Of a stretch of DNA of 64,000 bases, positions 11,881-23,811 are shown piece by piece. Position 1 is the first letter of the stretch. Each line of letters opens with the position of its first letter. The translations under genes and the position numbers were made by a program. A model generated the notes under the pieces. The model saw only the letters and a list, made by a program, of their open reading frames with translations. It made no database searches and was not told where the DNA came from. The stretch lies in the NCBI GenBank assembly GCA_029931535.1, contig JAQPZY010001692.1, forward strand, positions 1,651,001-1,715,000, in the 5' to 3' direction. Source of the DNA: Margaritifera margaritifera. Taxonomy: Eukaryota; Mollusca; Bivalvia; Unionida; Margaritiferidae.

Positions 11881-13618
11881 AGGACCAATGCAAGGAAGTC
11901 GAGAAAAGCCTGAACCAGAATGACACTAAAAGGGCATACCAGTTGGTGATAGATCTGACAATAGAGAAACAGGGGAGATCTAATGCGATTCAGGACAAGG
12001 CCGGTAAGAGTCTGACAGAAAACAAGACATTCTTAACAGATGGACGGAATACTGTTTGGAGCTTTACAACCAGGAGACTTCTAAAGACCAAGCTGTACTA
12101 AACGTACCACTGACCACAACAGAGGTTGACCACCCGATCCTCAGGGATGAAGTAGAGGCTGCAGTAAAGGCACTAAGGAAAGGGAAGTCAGCTGAGGTAG
12201 ACAATATACCAGCAGAACTTGTTTAAGCAGGAGGAACTTCCATGATATATGTCCTCACAACAATCTGCAACCAAATCTGGCAAACAGGAGAATGGCTCAC
12301 CCCATGGACCCAGTCTCTGATCGTGACTATTCCTAAAAAAGGGAATCTACAATTGTGCCAGAACTACCGAAAAATCAGTCTCATCAGTCACCCACGCAAG
12401 GTTATGCTTAAGATCATCCTCAACAGACTGAAACCCCAAGCAGAGCACATCATTGCAGAAGAACAGGCAGGTTTCAGAGCAGGATGTAGCACTACAGAAC
12501 AGATCTTCAATCTTAGAATCCTCTGTGAAAAATATCATGTCTTCACTGACTTCAAGAAGGCTTTCGACAAGGTATGGCATGCAGCCTTGTGGGCGGATAT
12601 ACAACATAAACGCAAAACTAATCTGCACTATAGAAACCCTGTATGACAAGGCGACTAGTACAGTTCTCGTCAATGGCAACATAGGAGACTGGTTCAGAAC
12701 CACAGTCGGAGTCAGACAAGGGTGCCTTCTCTCACCCACTCTCTTCAACATCTACCTGGAAAGGATCATGTCCGACGCCTTGGAAGACCATGAGGGCAGT
12801 GTCAGTGTTGGAGGCAGAACAATCACCAACCTGCACTTCGCTGATGATATCGATGGCTTAGCAGGAGATGAAGAAATGGAAACCTTAGTGAATGTCTCAA
12901 TCAAGCATCACTAAGATCAACGCTGAAGAAGACAAACCTAATGACAAACAACCCGAGTGGCATCCAAAAGGAAATAAGAGTGAATGGACAGAAGCTGGGC
13001 ACAGTAACAAGCTTCAAGTACCTAGGTGCTATCGCCTCTGACAAAGGTTCAAAACCTGAGGTTCTTTCCAGGATTGCGCAGACAACAGCTGCTCTGGCTA
13101 GGCTGAAGCCTATTTGGAAAGACAGCAACATCACGCTTGGGTCCAAGATCAAGCTTATGCGCTCCCTCATCATGTCCATATTCCTATTTGCATGTAAGAC
13201 ATGGACCCTAACAGCAGAATTAGAGAGAAGAATCCATGCCTTCGAGATGAGATGTTATCGAAGGATCCTGAAAATCTCATACTTAGACCACGTCTCTAAT
13301 GCGGAGGTGCGCACTAAAATCCAAGGTGCAATTGGACCTTATGAAGATCTGCTCACCACTATAAAGAAATGCAAACTAAGATGGTATGGTCACGTCTCAC
13401 ACTCAACTGACCTGTCAAAGACAATCCTACAGGGTACAGTGAGAGGAAAGAGAAAACGAGGCAGACAGAAGAAGAGATGGGAAGACAATATTAAAGAGTG
13501 GACAGGCATGGACTTTGCGAAGTTCCAAAGAGCAGTGGAGAACAGGGCAAAACGGAGAGAGATTGTCGCAAAGTCATCAGTGGCACCCCTACGACCAGCA
13601 AGGTTACGGGATAAATGA
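11881..13618 (+). pseudogene. LINE reverse transcriptase and C-terminal part, frameshifted
   Basis: Pieces in changing frames cover the reverse transcriptase: AEHIIAEEQAGFRAGCSTTE and FTDFKKAFDKVWH (12242-12646), then VRQGCLLSPTLFNIYLERIM and the catalytic FADD as LHFADDIDG (12453-12914). The C-terminal segment with SFKYLGAI, FEMRCYRRILKISYLDHVSN and LRWYGHVS lies at 12941-13618. Overlapping frames and an in-frame stop near 12224 show at least three disabling lesions. The domain order fits RTE-like LINEs common in marine invertebrates. Confidence 0.85.
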
Positions 13619-13809
13619 AAAAAATGAATCAGTAGAACAAACAACATAGACCCTGATCTGCCAACACATTATGCGACAGCAGATCAGGGTTTATGTTGTT
13701 TGCATTTGGACCTGGCTTATACGCAAGTATATAGGGTAGGCTCACAAAACTCGCTGCCAACAGTGGCCATGTGAGATTCAAGTATGTACCTGCATCAAAA
13801 GCTACTTAC

Positions 13810-13914
13810 AGCAGGTAGTCCTTGCTCAGTATCACAGTCTTTGTCATACAGCCAGCTCTTTCCCAGACGTGTTATCACATGGGTCATCATGCCCTCTAAG
13901 GTACTGAGGGGTGC
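13810..13914 (-). CDS. UBR3: UBR3 homologue, exon K
   Basis: The 105-nt exon lies between acceptor ctttcag and donor gtaagt, phase 0 on both sides. It encodes APLSTLEGMMTHVITRLGKS then WLYDKDCDTEQGLPA. The position and pattern correspond to the weakly conserved helical stretch between AGAL and the WSP motif of UBR3 (VLLSFVISELFKGKLY in human). Similarity is modest, but splice signals, phase and order all agree. Confidence 0.82.
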
Positions 13915-14929
13915 CTGAAAGGGAACAAGGGATGCATCATTGGGTTGCATAAATAAGCACTGTACATACCAGTGATTACTTAAGAAAAGTATGAACATGG
14001 AAAAATGTTGCAGAAAATGTCCACTGTTATACAGGTTTCAACAGAAGCCGGTAGCTGGCAATGTTTGAAAAGTAGTTTTTAATTCATTGCTGTATTCTAT
14101 CAAAAACAATTTATCTAATTAAGATTAGAGGGTCTGTGCCAGTTACTGCATGGAATCAGTTATTGCATGATTGTTAATTATTTAAAATTCTATGCAGTAT
14201 TTTTGTTAGTTGCAAACACAAAATTTACCTTTTGTTAATTGTTTCCTCTGCTAGTTCAAAATACACTGCACAGAGTCAAGAATAAATATTGACTGTGCAG
14301 TCACTAGTTCCATGTGGCAACTGATGCAGTTCCTCTAGTGTCTTCTACCATTCAATACAGATTGGTCTAAGTCTAGAAGATGTTTGCTTTTTCTGATTCA
14401 GCATCAATGAAAGTCCCTGCCTGACACATGATTTAATCTCCATCAAAGAGAACCATAAATGTTCAGCCTATTTCCTTTCATGCCTAATCAATCATAATCA
14501 GGAGTGGTGATCATGTGCCAATAATTAAGTGAGGCTGGCACACGCTACACTTTTGGTTAAAAAAATAATTAAAAAGTGGTTGGTAACAAATTATCACAAA
14601 GCTCTATAAAATTGTGAAATATGGAGTGGACAGTGGTGGCATGAAACACAGACAAAATAAAATAGAATAGCAGATGCTTACAGATACAATATGCAAACAA
14701 TGTCTTTGATGATTGACATGTCAAATATTTTGCTTACAGTCTGACCTAAATATAACAGACAAATGCACATGATGAACATAAAATACATGAATACATCACA
14801 CATGTTGTGACATATATTAACCATATACTGAAAGTGAGTCTACTTCCTCCAATTCTTTTAGAAACAAATCTGTAATTTTTTTATATTATGTAACCATTTC
14901 AGCACATATACAGTACCATAAATAACATA

Positions 14930-15232
14930 CAGTATTATAAATAGTACTAATATTAGTACCTCTACCTCCTTCATAGACATATAGAGTATTATAAATAGTA
15001 CTAATACTAGTACCTCTCCTTCCTTCATCAACATATACAGTAATATAAATAGTACTAATATTAGTACCTCTACCTCCATCATTGACATATATAATTATAA
15101 ACAGTACTGATATTAGTAACTCTACTTCATTCATTGACATATACACTATTATAAATAGTACTAATATTAGTACCTCTACCTCCTTCATTGACAAATATAG
15201 TAATATAAATAGTACTAATTAGTACCTCTACC
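14930..15232. repeat. 60-bp minisatellite, about five copies
   Basis: The repeated unit contains ataaatagtactaatattag and tacctctacctccttcat, with period 58-62 bp. Period variation and point changes show it is old. Confidence 0.85.
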
Positions 15233-15571
15233 TCTACAGAGTCTGGTTGTGTCAAGAGAACCACTGAACCATCTGATCTGAACTCAAGATAGTTATGGCT
15301 ATGAGGAAACGTGTTTTATAGGATAGTAGCTTCAGCGAAGTGCGGGCTAAAGGCTCAAATTTATTTGAATTGAGCCAGGTTAAAGAACACTACAAATTCC
15401 ATTTTGGAAACAGGGTGAGGGATTCTGGCCGATTCAAATCAAAATTGGCTAAAAGATATGATAGATCTTTATCATGACTGATATCGCATCATCCATGATA
15501 TCGAAATGTGTCAGATATCATGGAGTGGTAGCCTTTGATAGTAACTGGAGCCAACTGTTTCTCATCGAAGA

Positions 15572-15574
<3 letters not shown>

Positions 15575-15642
<68 letters not shown>
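15575..15642. repeat. (AT)n microsatellite
   Basis: About 34 uninterrupted AT dinucleotides lie inside the DIRS-like element, between the shared linker segment (15430-15575) and the RNase H piece. Confidence 0.95.
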
Positions 15643-15645
<3 letters not shown>

Positions 15646-15758
15646 TTGGTCAGTTGAGGGATTGAGACACTCAAAGGGACGATGTTATTGATTTGTCACC
15701 AGTCCCTGAAAACATACCACTTTCCCTCATAAGCCTTCAGAGTGGAGGGCCTTATTGC

Positions 15759-16127
15759 TCACAAGATTCTCTCCACAATCCAAGGTTTAAATTCTAAGTC
15801 TGGAACTGGAGAGACAAAGGTGGGCAACTTCCATCTTGTCGCAAAAAGATCAATCATCAGACGCCCCCAAAGTGCGCAAATCCTAACAAAGACTGACTGA
15901 TGGAGAGACCATTCCGTGTGAATTACTTTACCCTTTCTGGATAGAGTGTCAGCCAGGAATGTGCTTGATTTGTATGTTAATATTGAGCTGTCATACCAAC
16001 GCAGAAACTGCCAAATCAGAACGCACAGGTCGGATGATTTGGTGCCCCCCTGTTTGAGGAGGTAGGTCATCACTACAGTTTGGACAGTTTTGCCCAAGTC
16101 AATCGTTCCAGAACTGAAAGGTGACAA
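15759..16127 (-). pseudogene. DIRS RNase H domain fragment
   Basis: The 122-codon open frame contains YLLKQGGTKSSDLCVLIWQF, FLADTLSRKGKVIHTEWSLH and WGRLMIDLFATRWKLPTFVS. These are characteristic of DIRS1-type RNase H (LADALSR, TEWSLH, DLFAT motifs). It removes RNA from the cDNA hybrid in active elements. Flanking frames are closed, so this is a relic. Confidence 0.8.
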
Positions 16128-16479
16128 CCTTCATTTCTAGAAGGCTGATGTGAAGAGGCCAATTTCCTGGCTCCCATGTGCCACTGACAGTAGCGAAGTC
16201 CGGCAATGTGTGGGGACCCCAACTGTACTTACTGGCATCAGTACATAATGTCATTTCCATTGTCAGTCAACCTGGGTTGCGCCACTCACACATGAATGAT
16301 CGTATCTCGGGTGTGATCATGACTTTTGATGACTTGAAAAAGGGGCACCATTGGGTTAGCAACATCATCTGTATGGGGTGCATAAAAAGACGGCTGAGTG
16401 GGATAAGTCTGCCAACACACTGAATAATCCAAGGAGTTGCAAGACACTTACACTGAAATCCATGTCCTGTTGGAAATGC

Positions 16480-17150
16480 ACTCTATGAATCTGACGATCT
16501 GTATGACGCGAACATGACAGAAAGATTGAAATTGGTTATAAACTCCATACCCAGCTGGACAAAACACTGGGATGGGTTGAGGTAAGATTTTTCCCAATTC
16601 AAGAGAAAACCAAGATTATTCAAAAGGGATAAATTATTTCTGCCCTTGAGGAGAATAAAAACTTGCCATATGTTTCTGGAGATCATCCAGATACGCTGCC
16701 ATTGCCATAGAGGAAGTCCACTGGAAAAGAGTGATGATGCAATCCATAATTTGGTCAAGACCCATGGGTTGGTATTAGATTGAACAGAGGGACTCGAAAT
16801 TGGTAAACTTGTAGCGGTAAGCAAACCGAATAAATTTTTGCGATGCTGGCTGAATAGGGACATTAAAGTTGGCATCTGTGAAATCAAGACTGATGGCATA
16901 TTTGTCCCCTCGGATGGAGAGTCGTACAGATCTCTCCGTCTCTATCTTGAACCTGGGTGGAACAATGAATTCTTTGATGCGACTCAAGTCTATAATCGGT
17001 CTCAACTTGACGTTGGTCTTTTTGGTAAGGAACAGCCATGAATAGAACCTCGGAGATCGTGGTTTTCATACAATCTCCACCTTCTGTTTGTTGATGAGTG
17101 ACTATCTTCTGCTGAAGAATATCGTCCTTCTCCCAATCTGACGACACATC
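16480..17150 (-). pseudogene. DIRS reverse transcriptase, frameshifted
   Basis: The piece at 16775-17005 reads RPIIDLSRIKEFIVPPRFKI and ISLDFTDANFNVPI, the fingers and first catalytic aspartate block. The catalytic AAYLDD follows in a different frame, its YLDD codons being the complement of 16682-16693. More downstream text (NNLGFLLNWEKS, CFVQLGMEF) lies in a third frame. Frame changes between blocks show inactivation. Confidence 0.8.
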
Positions 17151-17379
17151 CGTTAGAAGGAGAGAGGAAGAAAGAGGAGGGGTTGGATAAACAAAATCTG
17201 AAGCCAGTCCGAAATGATTTGGATCACCAATTCATTTTGGGAAAATAGGTTGATCCAACATGATCGGAATTGCAGGAGACAGGCGCTCTTTGGAAGACTG
17301 TCTGATGGGAGACAGGAGGCTTGAGGATGGAAAAACTTGGTTTCTTATCTCCCCTGTAAGGGTGCCTCATAGACTGGTT

Positions 17380-18400
17380 CCACTATTGTATGCTGGCATA
17401 AAATTTAGATCTGAACGGCACTTGGGATGTAAAAGATCCCTTTTTCTTGGCTCGCTTATCATCCCTCCTCCGAACTTCTTCAATATTTCTGCCAAACAGC
17501 AATGGCAAGCCAAATGGAATGATCCTTAAAGCCAGAGAGTGACGCATCACGGCATATATAGTCAACATTGGTAGAAGCAGTCAACGCATTCGCCACTGAA
17601 TGGTTAACTATTCTGTTAATGACCCGAGCAATTCTGACTGTTGACTCCCAGGCACGTTGGTTGGCCAATTTTTCCGCTAGTTGAAAAATTGACAAGGAAA
17701 CCAAATATAACATTGAAGACATGGTGACAGTGTTCCTAACCCTCTTCAATGTGACAAGAAACACATTTTTACTCACTTGATGAAAAGTGGGGCAGATATG
17801 TTAACAGCTGCTAAATTTTTATCAAACACTGGAAGTTCAGTATGGTAGGTGGTGGAATGTGTTTTTTATCAGCACAATGAAAATGTCGCTGGTATTCAAC
17901 TCCTATAAAAGAAAACCTTAACAATCGTCAGGTCACAGATACATCCCGATAGCCTATCATTAATCTCCTTAATTTCTGTTGACTGGGGAAGCAGCCAGAA
18001 GAATGGAGACTTCTTAATTGTTGATGTCGACGAACACTTTGACTTTTATAATCATGCGTGGTGGTAGGGGTGGAGGGCATTCCAAAGCCGGCAACACCCA
18101 GTATATCTCCTTGACCGCAGCCTTAAAACTCAACTCCACCCTCTCCAGGGTCAGATTAGAGTAGCACTTTTGCTCAGGAGTATCTTCACACTCACTGTGA
18201 GAAGTATTCTGTTTATGGTCTGCTTCCCTTTTGGCATACATCATTCCCTGTGGCAACGATGATGCAACGTCGTCTTTATATAATTCATGGGCAATACACT
18301 GTGGGTAAGCAGTGAATCTAGGACAAGCCGGCTCTGCCAGCCAATTCTGTTGTACCGGTATGATTGGCAGGTATGACAGGAGTATGGTCGACACGGTTAT
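17380..18400 (-). pseudogene. Probable DIRS gag-like region
   Basis: Minus-strand open pieces (17480-17776, 18014-18394) lie between the Cys-rich start and the reverse transcriptase, where the gag of DIRS elements belongs. I see no diagnostic motif, so the call is by position only. Confidence 0.4.
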
Positions 18401-18458
18401 GGCCGTGTGGAAGGAGGTCCGGTTGGTGCCAGTACCTGCCGTGCCGTGGGCATGACTG

Positions 18459-18735
18459 GATGGACAGATCTATCACTAAGATCCCTGTAATTGTAATATT
18501 ATGTAGCCATAAGCATGTTAGGATGTACAGATCTATCATTAAGTTCTCTATAATTGTAGAGAGATGAAGCTGTAGACATGGCAAGATAGACGGATCTATC
18601 ACCAAGATCCCTGTAATTGTAATTGTATGTAACCATAGCATGGTAGGACGAATAGATCTATCAATAAGATCTCCATAATTGTAGAAAAATGAAGCTGTCG
18701 ACCTGGCAAGACGGGCAGATCTTTCAGTAAGATGG
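18459..18735. repeat. Degenerate 65/129-bp tandem repeat inside the DIRS element
   Basis: Four related units contain gatctatcactaagatccct and ataattgtag in alternating versions, giving a period of about 65 bp and a higher-order period of about 129 bp. Confidence 0.75.
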
Positions 18736-18979
18736 CTGGACTGGCTGGACAGCCAGCTCAACTAATTGTACAATCGCGGACCGCTCCAGACGCTATAATG
18801 TAGTATATAATGGATCCATTTGATCCATTAAAAAACCCATGTGCCCAGACTTACAGGCCCAGAGGCCATGCTTGGACATGTTGGGGGACTTATGCCACCT
18901 GGGCCGCCTAAAAACAATGTGCGTTGTTGTCACCCTCTTTCTTTGCCTTGGTCAATTTTTGCAAAACCGTAATCCATAC

Positions 18980-19093
18980 ACTCTCGGAGCATATGGCGCA
19001 CACACTGCATGGCACAAATGAAGTACATTTTGTACACACAAGGCACGACTCATGTGTGTCTTCCTTTGCCATGAACTTGTTGCATTTATTACA
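18980..19093 (-). pseudogene. DIRS gag N-terminal Cys-rich motif
   Basis: In one minus frame a run of Cys-x2-Cys pairs appears, with the core EDTHESCLVCTKCTSFVPC. Spacing and position recall the Cys/His cluster at the start of DIRS gag proteins. It is short and could be chance. Confidence 0.4.
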
Positions 19094-20324
19094 CTTTGTT
19101 GACAGGTTTCACTGAAACGACAAGCTAAAACAAATCACAAAATGTTATAAATTTATGATGCAGCGTGTTAATCAGTTGCTAAAACAACACCTGCTACTAA
19201 CTGGGTGAGCAAGCAATAGGCAGTGTCTGCGAAACCGTGAATAACAACATGCATCAATGATAGCGTGTTGTACCATGTGGTCTAAAATTGACCAAGTCTG
19301 AGAAAGTGAAAAATTTCACAAAATAATATTTATTGCCTGTTCAGGAATGAATATTAATCCAAATAAATTCAAAATCCTGTATGGATGGTTTGAATTTAAC
19401 ACAAATTTGACTTGGACTGACGGGAGGTTTCAGTGAAGCTTAAAAACTAGCGACATCTAGTGATGGCAAGGGGAGTTAATGCACAAAAGTTATTGCCCTT
19501 TGTCTATATATGATATAGACAGAAAAGACAAATTTTTGTCTTTAAGTAGGGCTGGATTCAGGAAGTGGCAGGCTTATATCCCTAATGTTAATGTGATTGG
19601 GGAACATATTTGAAGAAGAAATAATCTATAATTTCAGACAAATGTTATAGGAAAGGACCCCACACACAATCCTTAGGATTCAATCACTTTCAACATGAAC
19701 ACACCAATCCCAGAAATTAGTAATTTGAATATTTCTTTGTGTGAAAGTGTAGTTAAGAATTCTTAAAGGAAAAAATGTATTTCATCGTGCTTGTTATACT
19801 ATACAACATAGCTGAAAATATGGTCAATTGATAGATTATGATCAAGAAATACTACAAATTTAATGGTAAGTAAATTTAGCCATTATCTAAAGCCTTTTAA
19901 AACCTGGGCTTAATGAAATAAACACACATTTTGTAAAAAAATGAAGGAAAAGCATGAATGTGCACATTGTACTAAAGTGTACTATGAAAGATACAAGACC
20001 AGAAGCTCCTGAGTTTTGGAAGAGTTAACTGAAACTCCGGTGGAATATTGTCTTATTAAATAAAATTAAGAACTCTGACTGAAAACAATGTCAGCTTTTC
20101 TTTATGTCACCAATTATAGTACTTTCTTTAAATTTGGACATAACTACTTTCTTTCATTGGTAAAATTATGTTGAGAACAAAATCACAACATTTTCAACAA
20201 GAAAGAAAGCCAAACTCTGTATCTTTCTCTCAATCACTCATATACAGTCTATGTTTGTGTGCATATATTATGTACATTTTTTTTTTCATTTTGATTTCAT
20301 AATAACAGGATAAATATAGCCCAC

Positions 20325-20443
20325 CAAAGCTCCCATCTTTCTCCAAGCTTCTCTCTCCTCTTCTGTGAACCTGCAGCTCATCATCACAAGTGCCTGGAGG
20401 AACACCATGTTGTATATCATCTTCAACATGAAGTGATAATGTC
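20325..20443 (-). CDS. UBR3: UBR3 homologue, exon J
   Basis: The acceptor tttgacag is followed by HYHFMLKMIYNMVFLQALVM and then CRFTEEEREAWRKMGAL. This matches the FTCIVKVLFTLLYTQALA...SEEDRSAWKHAGAL region of UBR3. I end it at donor gtgggc after Gly-Ala-Leu because this gives phase 0, needed by exon K, and matches where similarity stops. The frame stays open for another 15 codons into the intron, so the 3' end is less certain than the 5' end. At 119 nt it enters in phase 1. Confidence 0.85.
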
Positions 20444-20514
20444 CTGTCAAATTAAAAAAAAATATATATATACAGTAAATATTCCATAACTCTTCACATG
20501 TATTATTGGTATTC

Positions 20515-20583
20515 TTCTTCTTCTTCTTATAATTATTATTATTAGTATTGCTATTATTATCATCATTTTTATTATTATTATTA

Positions 20584-20626
<43 letters not shown>

Positions 20627-20635
20627 TATTATTTG
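20515..20635. repeat. (ATT)n trinucleotide tract
   Basis: An imperfect ATT/ATC repeat of about 120 bp lies roughly 70 bp upstream of exon J in gene orientation, close to its branch-point region. Confidence 0.9.
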
Positions 20636-21030
20636 AAGTCTTGTCCATTATCCCACTATACCATGCTCCTGACATACTTCTGTAGTACCTCCATGCATTA
20701 CTTTACTGGGATAAAATTTCCTTTGCACATTTTGATGATGGTATTGATTTATTGCCATGCATGTTGTCAGTCCTTTGTTCTAAGCCTGGAATAAGGTCCA
20801 AACACTTTGGTCCTCTGCATGATAAACACTTCTTTGAATTTCTTTAACACAACTTCGTTGGGATGATGGCAGCATAACATAGATTATGTAGTTTACCCAA
20901 TTTAGACCTTTTTTTAATTTTGTCTTCTTTCTTTCTTCTATTGTTTATCCTTTGTTTGTTTATTTCCCATCATTTAAACATTCTTCTTGGCTTTTGTGTT
21001 TAGTTTTTGTTTTGTGGATGTAAATTGTTT

Positions 21031-21080
21031 CTTCCCCTGATGAAGAGCTTGTTTAGCTCGAAACATTGGGAAACTGTTTT
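21031..21080 (+). other. Hammerhead-ribozyme-like core
   Basis: ctgatga (21037-21043) is followed by gagc/gctc stem arms (45-48 and 56-59) around a 7-nt loop, then gaaac (21060-21064). Flanking ttccc and gggaa are also complementary. One extra adenine separates ctgatga from the stem and no clear stem III is present. It may be the 3' end of a retroelement rather than an active ribozyme. Confidence 0.35.
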
Positions 21081-21109
21081 GTATTTGTGCTATTATCATT
21101 TGTTGTCAT

Positions 21110-21118
<9 letters not shown>

Positions 21119-21159
<41 letters not shown>

Positions 21160-21176
21160 TGTGTGTTGTGTGTGTG
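21119..21176. repeat. (GT)n microsatellite
   Basis: About 28 GT units with a few interruptions, directly after an AT run and downstream of the hammerhead-like core. Confidence 0.95.
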
Positions 21177-21319
21177 TAGTGTATTTCTTGTGTCAATCAC
21201 TACTCTATCTAGTTGGAAACAGCAATGATGATCATATTTCCTCTGTATGTTTACCAAGATGATGTAGTTTGGACATGTAAGTAGAGGAATACTGATCTAA
21301 ATGTTCTTGTATATACAGA

Positions 21320-21690
21320 CCACCTCTCCCACATCCCACCCTTATGTCTATTATGGAAATAAGTCTATTTTACTCTCTCCCACATCCCATTCTTATGTCT
21401 ATTATGGAAATGAGTCCATCTTACAGTCTGCCACATCCCACCCTTATGTCTGTTAAGGAAATGAGTCTATCTTACTGTCTGCCACATCCCACCCTTATGT
21501 CCATGATGGAAATGAGTCTATCTTACTGTATGCCACATCCCACAGTTATATCCATGATGGAAATAAGTCTATCTTACTGTTTGCCACATCCCACCCTTAT
21601 GTCCATGATGGAAATGAGTCTATCTTACTGTCTCCCACATCTCACCCCTATGTCCATGATGGAAATGAGTCTATTTTACTGTCTCCAGTG
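21320..21690. repeat. 51-bp minisatellite, about seven copies
   Basis: The unit contains ccacatcccacccttatgtc and atgatggaaatgagtctatc. Because 51 is divisible by three it stays open on the plus strand, which creates a spurious repetitive ORF. Confidence 0.9.
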
Positions 21691-23754
21691 AAAACTCTAA
21701 TTTTAAAGGGTAATAACTCAGATGAAAATCATTTGAACTCTAGGGATTTATCTATATGCACATCTTCAGATGATGATCTGAATAGGTAAGAAATATTAAT
21801 GAAATTCATTGATAACTGCAAGATTAGTTGCCATTACAAGACTGAATCATATACTGCTTCCAGGTGAGGTCAAAAAGGGACACAAATTATGGGAGTACAG
21901 TGACTGGTCAATATGCACATCTTCAGATAATAATTATAATACAGTTTGCAGCAAGTTTCACAGCAATCCATAGGTGCAAGTCACAAGATTGTATCATATA
22001 TTGCATCAAGTAGGAAAAAAAAGTAGCAACAACTCTTTAATAAACTGTGCAAGCACAGTGATTGGTCAATATGCTCATCTTCAGCTAATGATCATAATAT
22101 GTACTTAGTATCAATCAATCAATAACAAAACTGTGAGACCAGTTGTGGTAGTTTCACAGCAATCAATCAACAAGAGTACTATGCATGGCACATTATATGC
22201 CCACCCCATATTTAACAGTCCTCCATGTGGGCATGGTTGACTGGAGATTATTGACCAATGGGTCTCATTCAGCTAGACCTTTGGCCAAGGTATGTGATTT
22301 TCCAACTAAACTTACTGTGCAGAAACCATTATTTTCCTATCTGACTTACTGTGACTGTGACCTCTAACCTTTGGACCCCAGAATCTATAGGTTTCTTTAT
22401 TACCCAAGTACAAGCCATCAAAAGTTTCATTAAGGAACTTCTCAAGAACAAGTTATTCTGCAAAACTAATTTTTCCTTGAGTTATAATAACCTTTGACCT
22501 TTTGATCACCAAATCAATAGTACTCTTCCATACCTTATGTGCAAGCCCTCCACAGGTATATGGTCCAGAACAAAAGTTATTATGCAAAGGTAATTTTTCT
22601 TCTTTTAGCTACCATGGTCTTAACCTGTTGACCTTTTGACGCCTAAAATCAATAGGCTTCTTTCTTACCCAATGTGTAAGCATCCACAAACTTTGGTGAA
22701 GGTACATGGTCCAGAAATGAAATTTTTCTGCAGAAATAAATTTATTTCCTTCAGATTCCACTCCACTGTGTCATATTTTGCTGAGTGGTGAATTTCAAAA
22801 TAAAAAGTGAATCCAGAGATTTGAACAATAGGATCATGTGTTATTTAAAGTAGAACCCAGAAATTCTTATGTTGGTGTGAATCAGGTATGTCTAGGCATT
22901 CAATATGTACTAGATGATGCATATATCTAGATCACTATAATTACCATAGTATCTGAATCTGAAACTATGCACTCAGAGAGAATGTCTGGTTTTAAAAGCA
23001 AAAATGTGTCATATATTTTGAAATGAAATTAAAAAAGTTTAGCCAATCAGATTTTCTTCAAATTTTGTATACAGAAAGGCAAATTCTGGTAGGAAAATTT
23101 GTCAGAACAGGTACAGGGCAAAAATACTGAATTTGGGATATTTTTGATGCACTTTTGCAATTCACAAGCTGGTTTAAATGGGTGCAGAATAATTCTGACT
23201 TTCAAAAATATGATAAAACCATAAACTAGACAGATAGATAATTTTTGTTTGAAAGATTAAACATCATGCTGATTTCATACATGTAAGGGAGTGAAATGTT
23301 GTGAAAACTGTTGAGCTTTACTGCAGTTACATTAACCTTGATCTATGGACCTCAAAACAAACTACTTCCTTACCAAAAGTGCAATCCATCCACAAAGTGT
23401 GATGCGAAAGAGAACTAGAGTTATTGTGCTGAAACTAAATTGGTAACATATGGATGGATGGACAGATGGATATCAAAATACACTCTGCCTTTTAGTCCAC
23501 ATAGGAAAATTTTGAAAACACACAATTTTAATAATATGCACATCATCAGATGATGAGAATGAATGTACCAAGTTTAAAAACAATCTATCGAAAACTGCAA
23601 GAATAGCTGCAGTCACAAGATTTTTCTGTGATGGATTGAAGGGCAGACAAATTGACATAAGGAATCCTCACACAGGCCAAAATATAAAAATGTCACTAAC
23701 TGAATTACCTGTAAATAAAATTTGAAAATGTCTATATAAATAAACATATATTAA

Positions 23755-23811
23755 GATAGATAGATAAAATAGATAGATAGATAGATAGACAGACAGATAG
23801 ATAGATAGGTA
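23755..23811. repeat. (GATA)n microsatellite
   Basis: About a dozen GATA units with GACA variants. Confidence 0.95.

Larger units (their letters stand above)
10563..13626 (+). mobile_element. RTE-like non-LTR retrotransposon, near full length, decayed
   Basis: The 3.06-kb insertion is bounded by the 12-bp duplication aatcagtagaac (10551-10562 and 13627-13638). It has a 5' leader of about 136 bp, an endonuclease plus reverse transcriptase reading frame broken several times, and a short A-rich 3' tail (aaatgaaaaaaatg). It was inserted on the plus strand, antisense to UBR3. Confidence 0.85.
10461..13738. mobile_element. MITE interrupted by a LINE (outer element)
   Basis: The left terminus taccatctatactcgcgtac and the right terminus (reverse complement taccctatatacttgcgtat) match at 22 of 26 positions. 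With the LINE removed, the two halves (10461-10562 and 13639-13738) recreate the same 200-bp element seen intact at 29257-29476, including its two internal palindromes. Confidence 0.8.
10056..13809 (-). other. Intron K/L, occupied by nested transposons
   Basis: Almost the whole intron is a MITE (10461-13738) interrupted by a LINE. Only about 400 bp of unique sequence remains on the exon L side. Confidence 0.75.
15440..19130 (-). mobile_element. DIRS-like retrotransposon, degenerate
   Basis: Reading the minus strand from 19130 down gives a Cys-rich gag-like start, a low-complexity middle, a reverse transcriptase and an RNase H, the DIRS order. The tyrosine recombinase that should follow is absent. 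A short segment at 15430-15575 resembles 45485-45590 of the second DIRS copy, so the two belong to related families. Confidence 0.7.
13915..20324 (-). other. Intron J/K
   Basis: It holds a 60-bp minisatellite (14930-15232), an AT microsatellite and a degenerate DIRS-like element (15440-19130). The remaining 14.0-14.9 kb and 19.1-20.3 kb show nothing I can name. Confidence 0.6.

Noticed and set aside
10461..13738. A novel DNA transposon encoding an endonuclease/reverse transcriptase
   Set aside because: The 12-bp target duplication and the intact MITE at 29257 show this is a LINE nested in a MITE.
20286..20675. Asn-rich minus ORF extending exon J upstream
   Set aside because: The Asn run is the ATT tract in the intron. 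The real exon J starts at the tttgacag acceptor, where similarity to UBR3 begins and the phase fits.
21344..21691. 115-codon ORF with a 17-residue repeat
   Set aside because: Produced by the 51-bp minisatellite. There is no evidence of coding constraint; a substitution pattern typical of a repeat array explains it.
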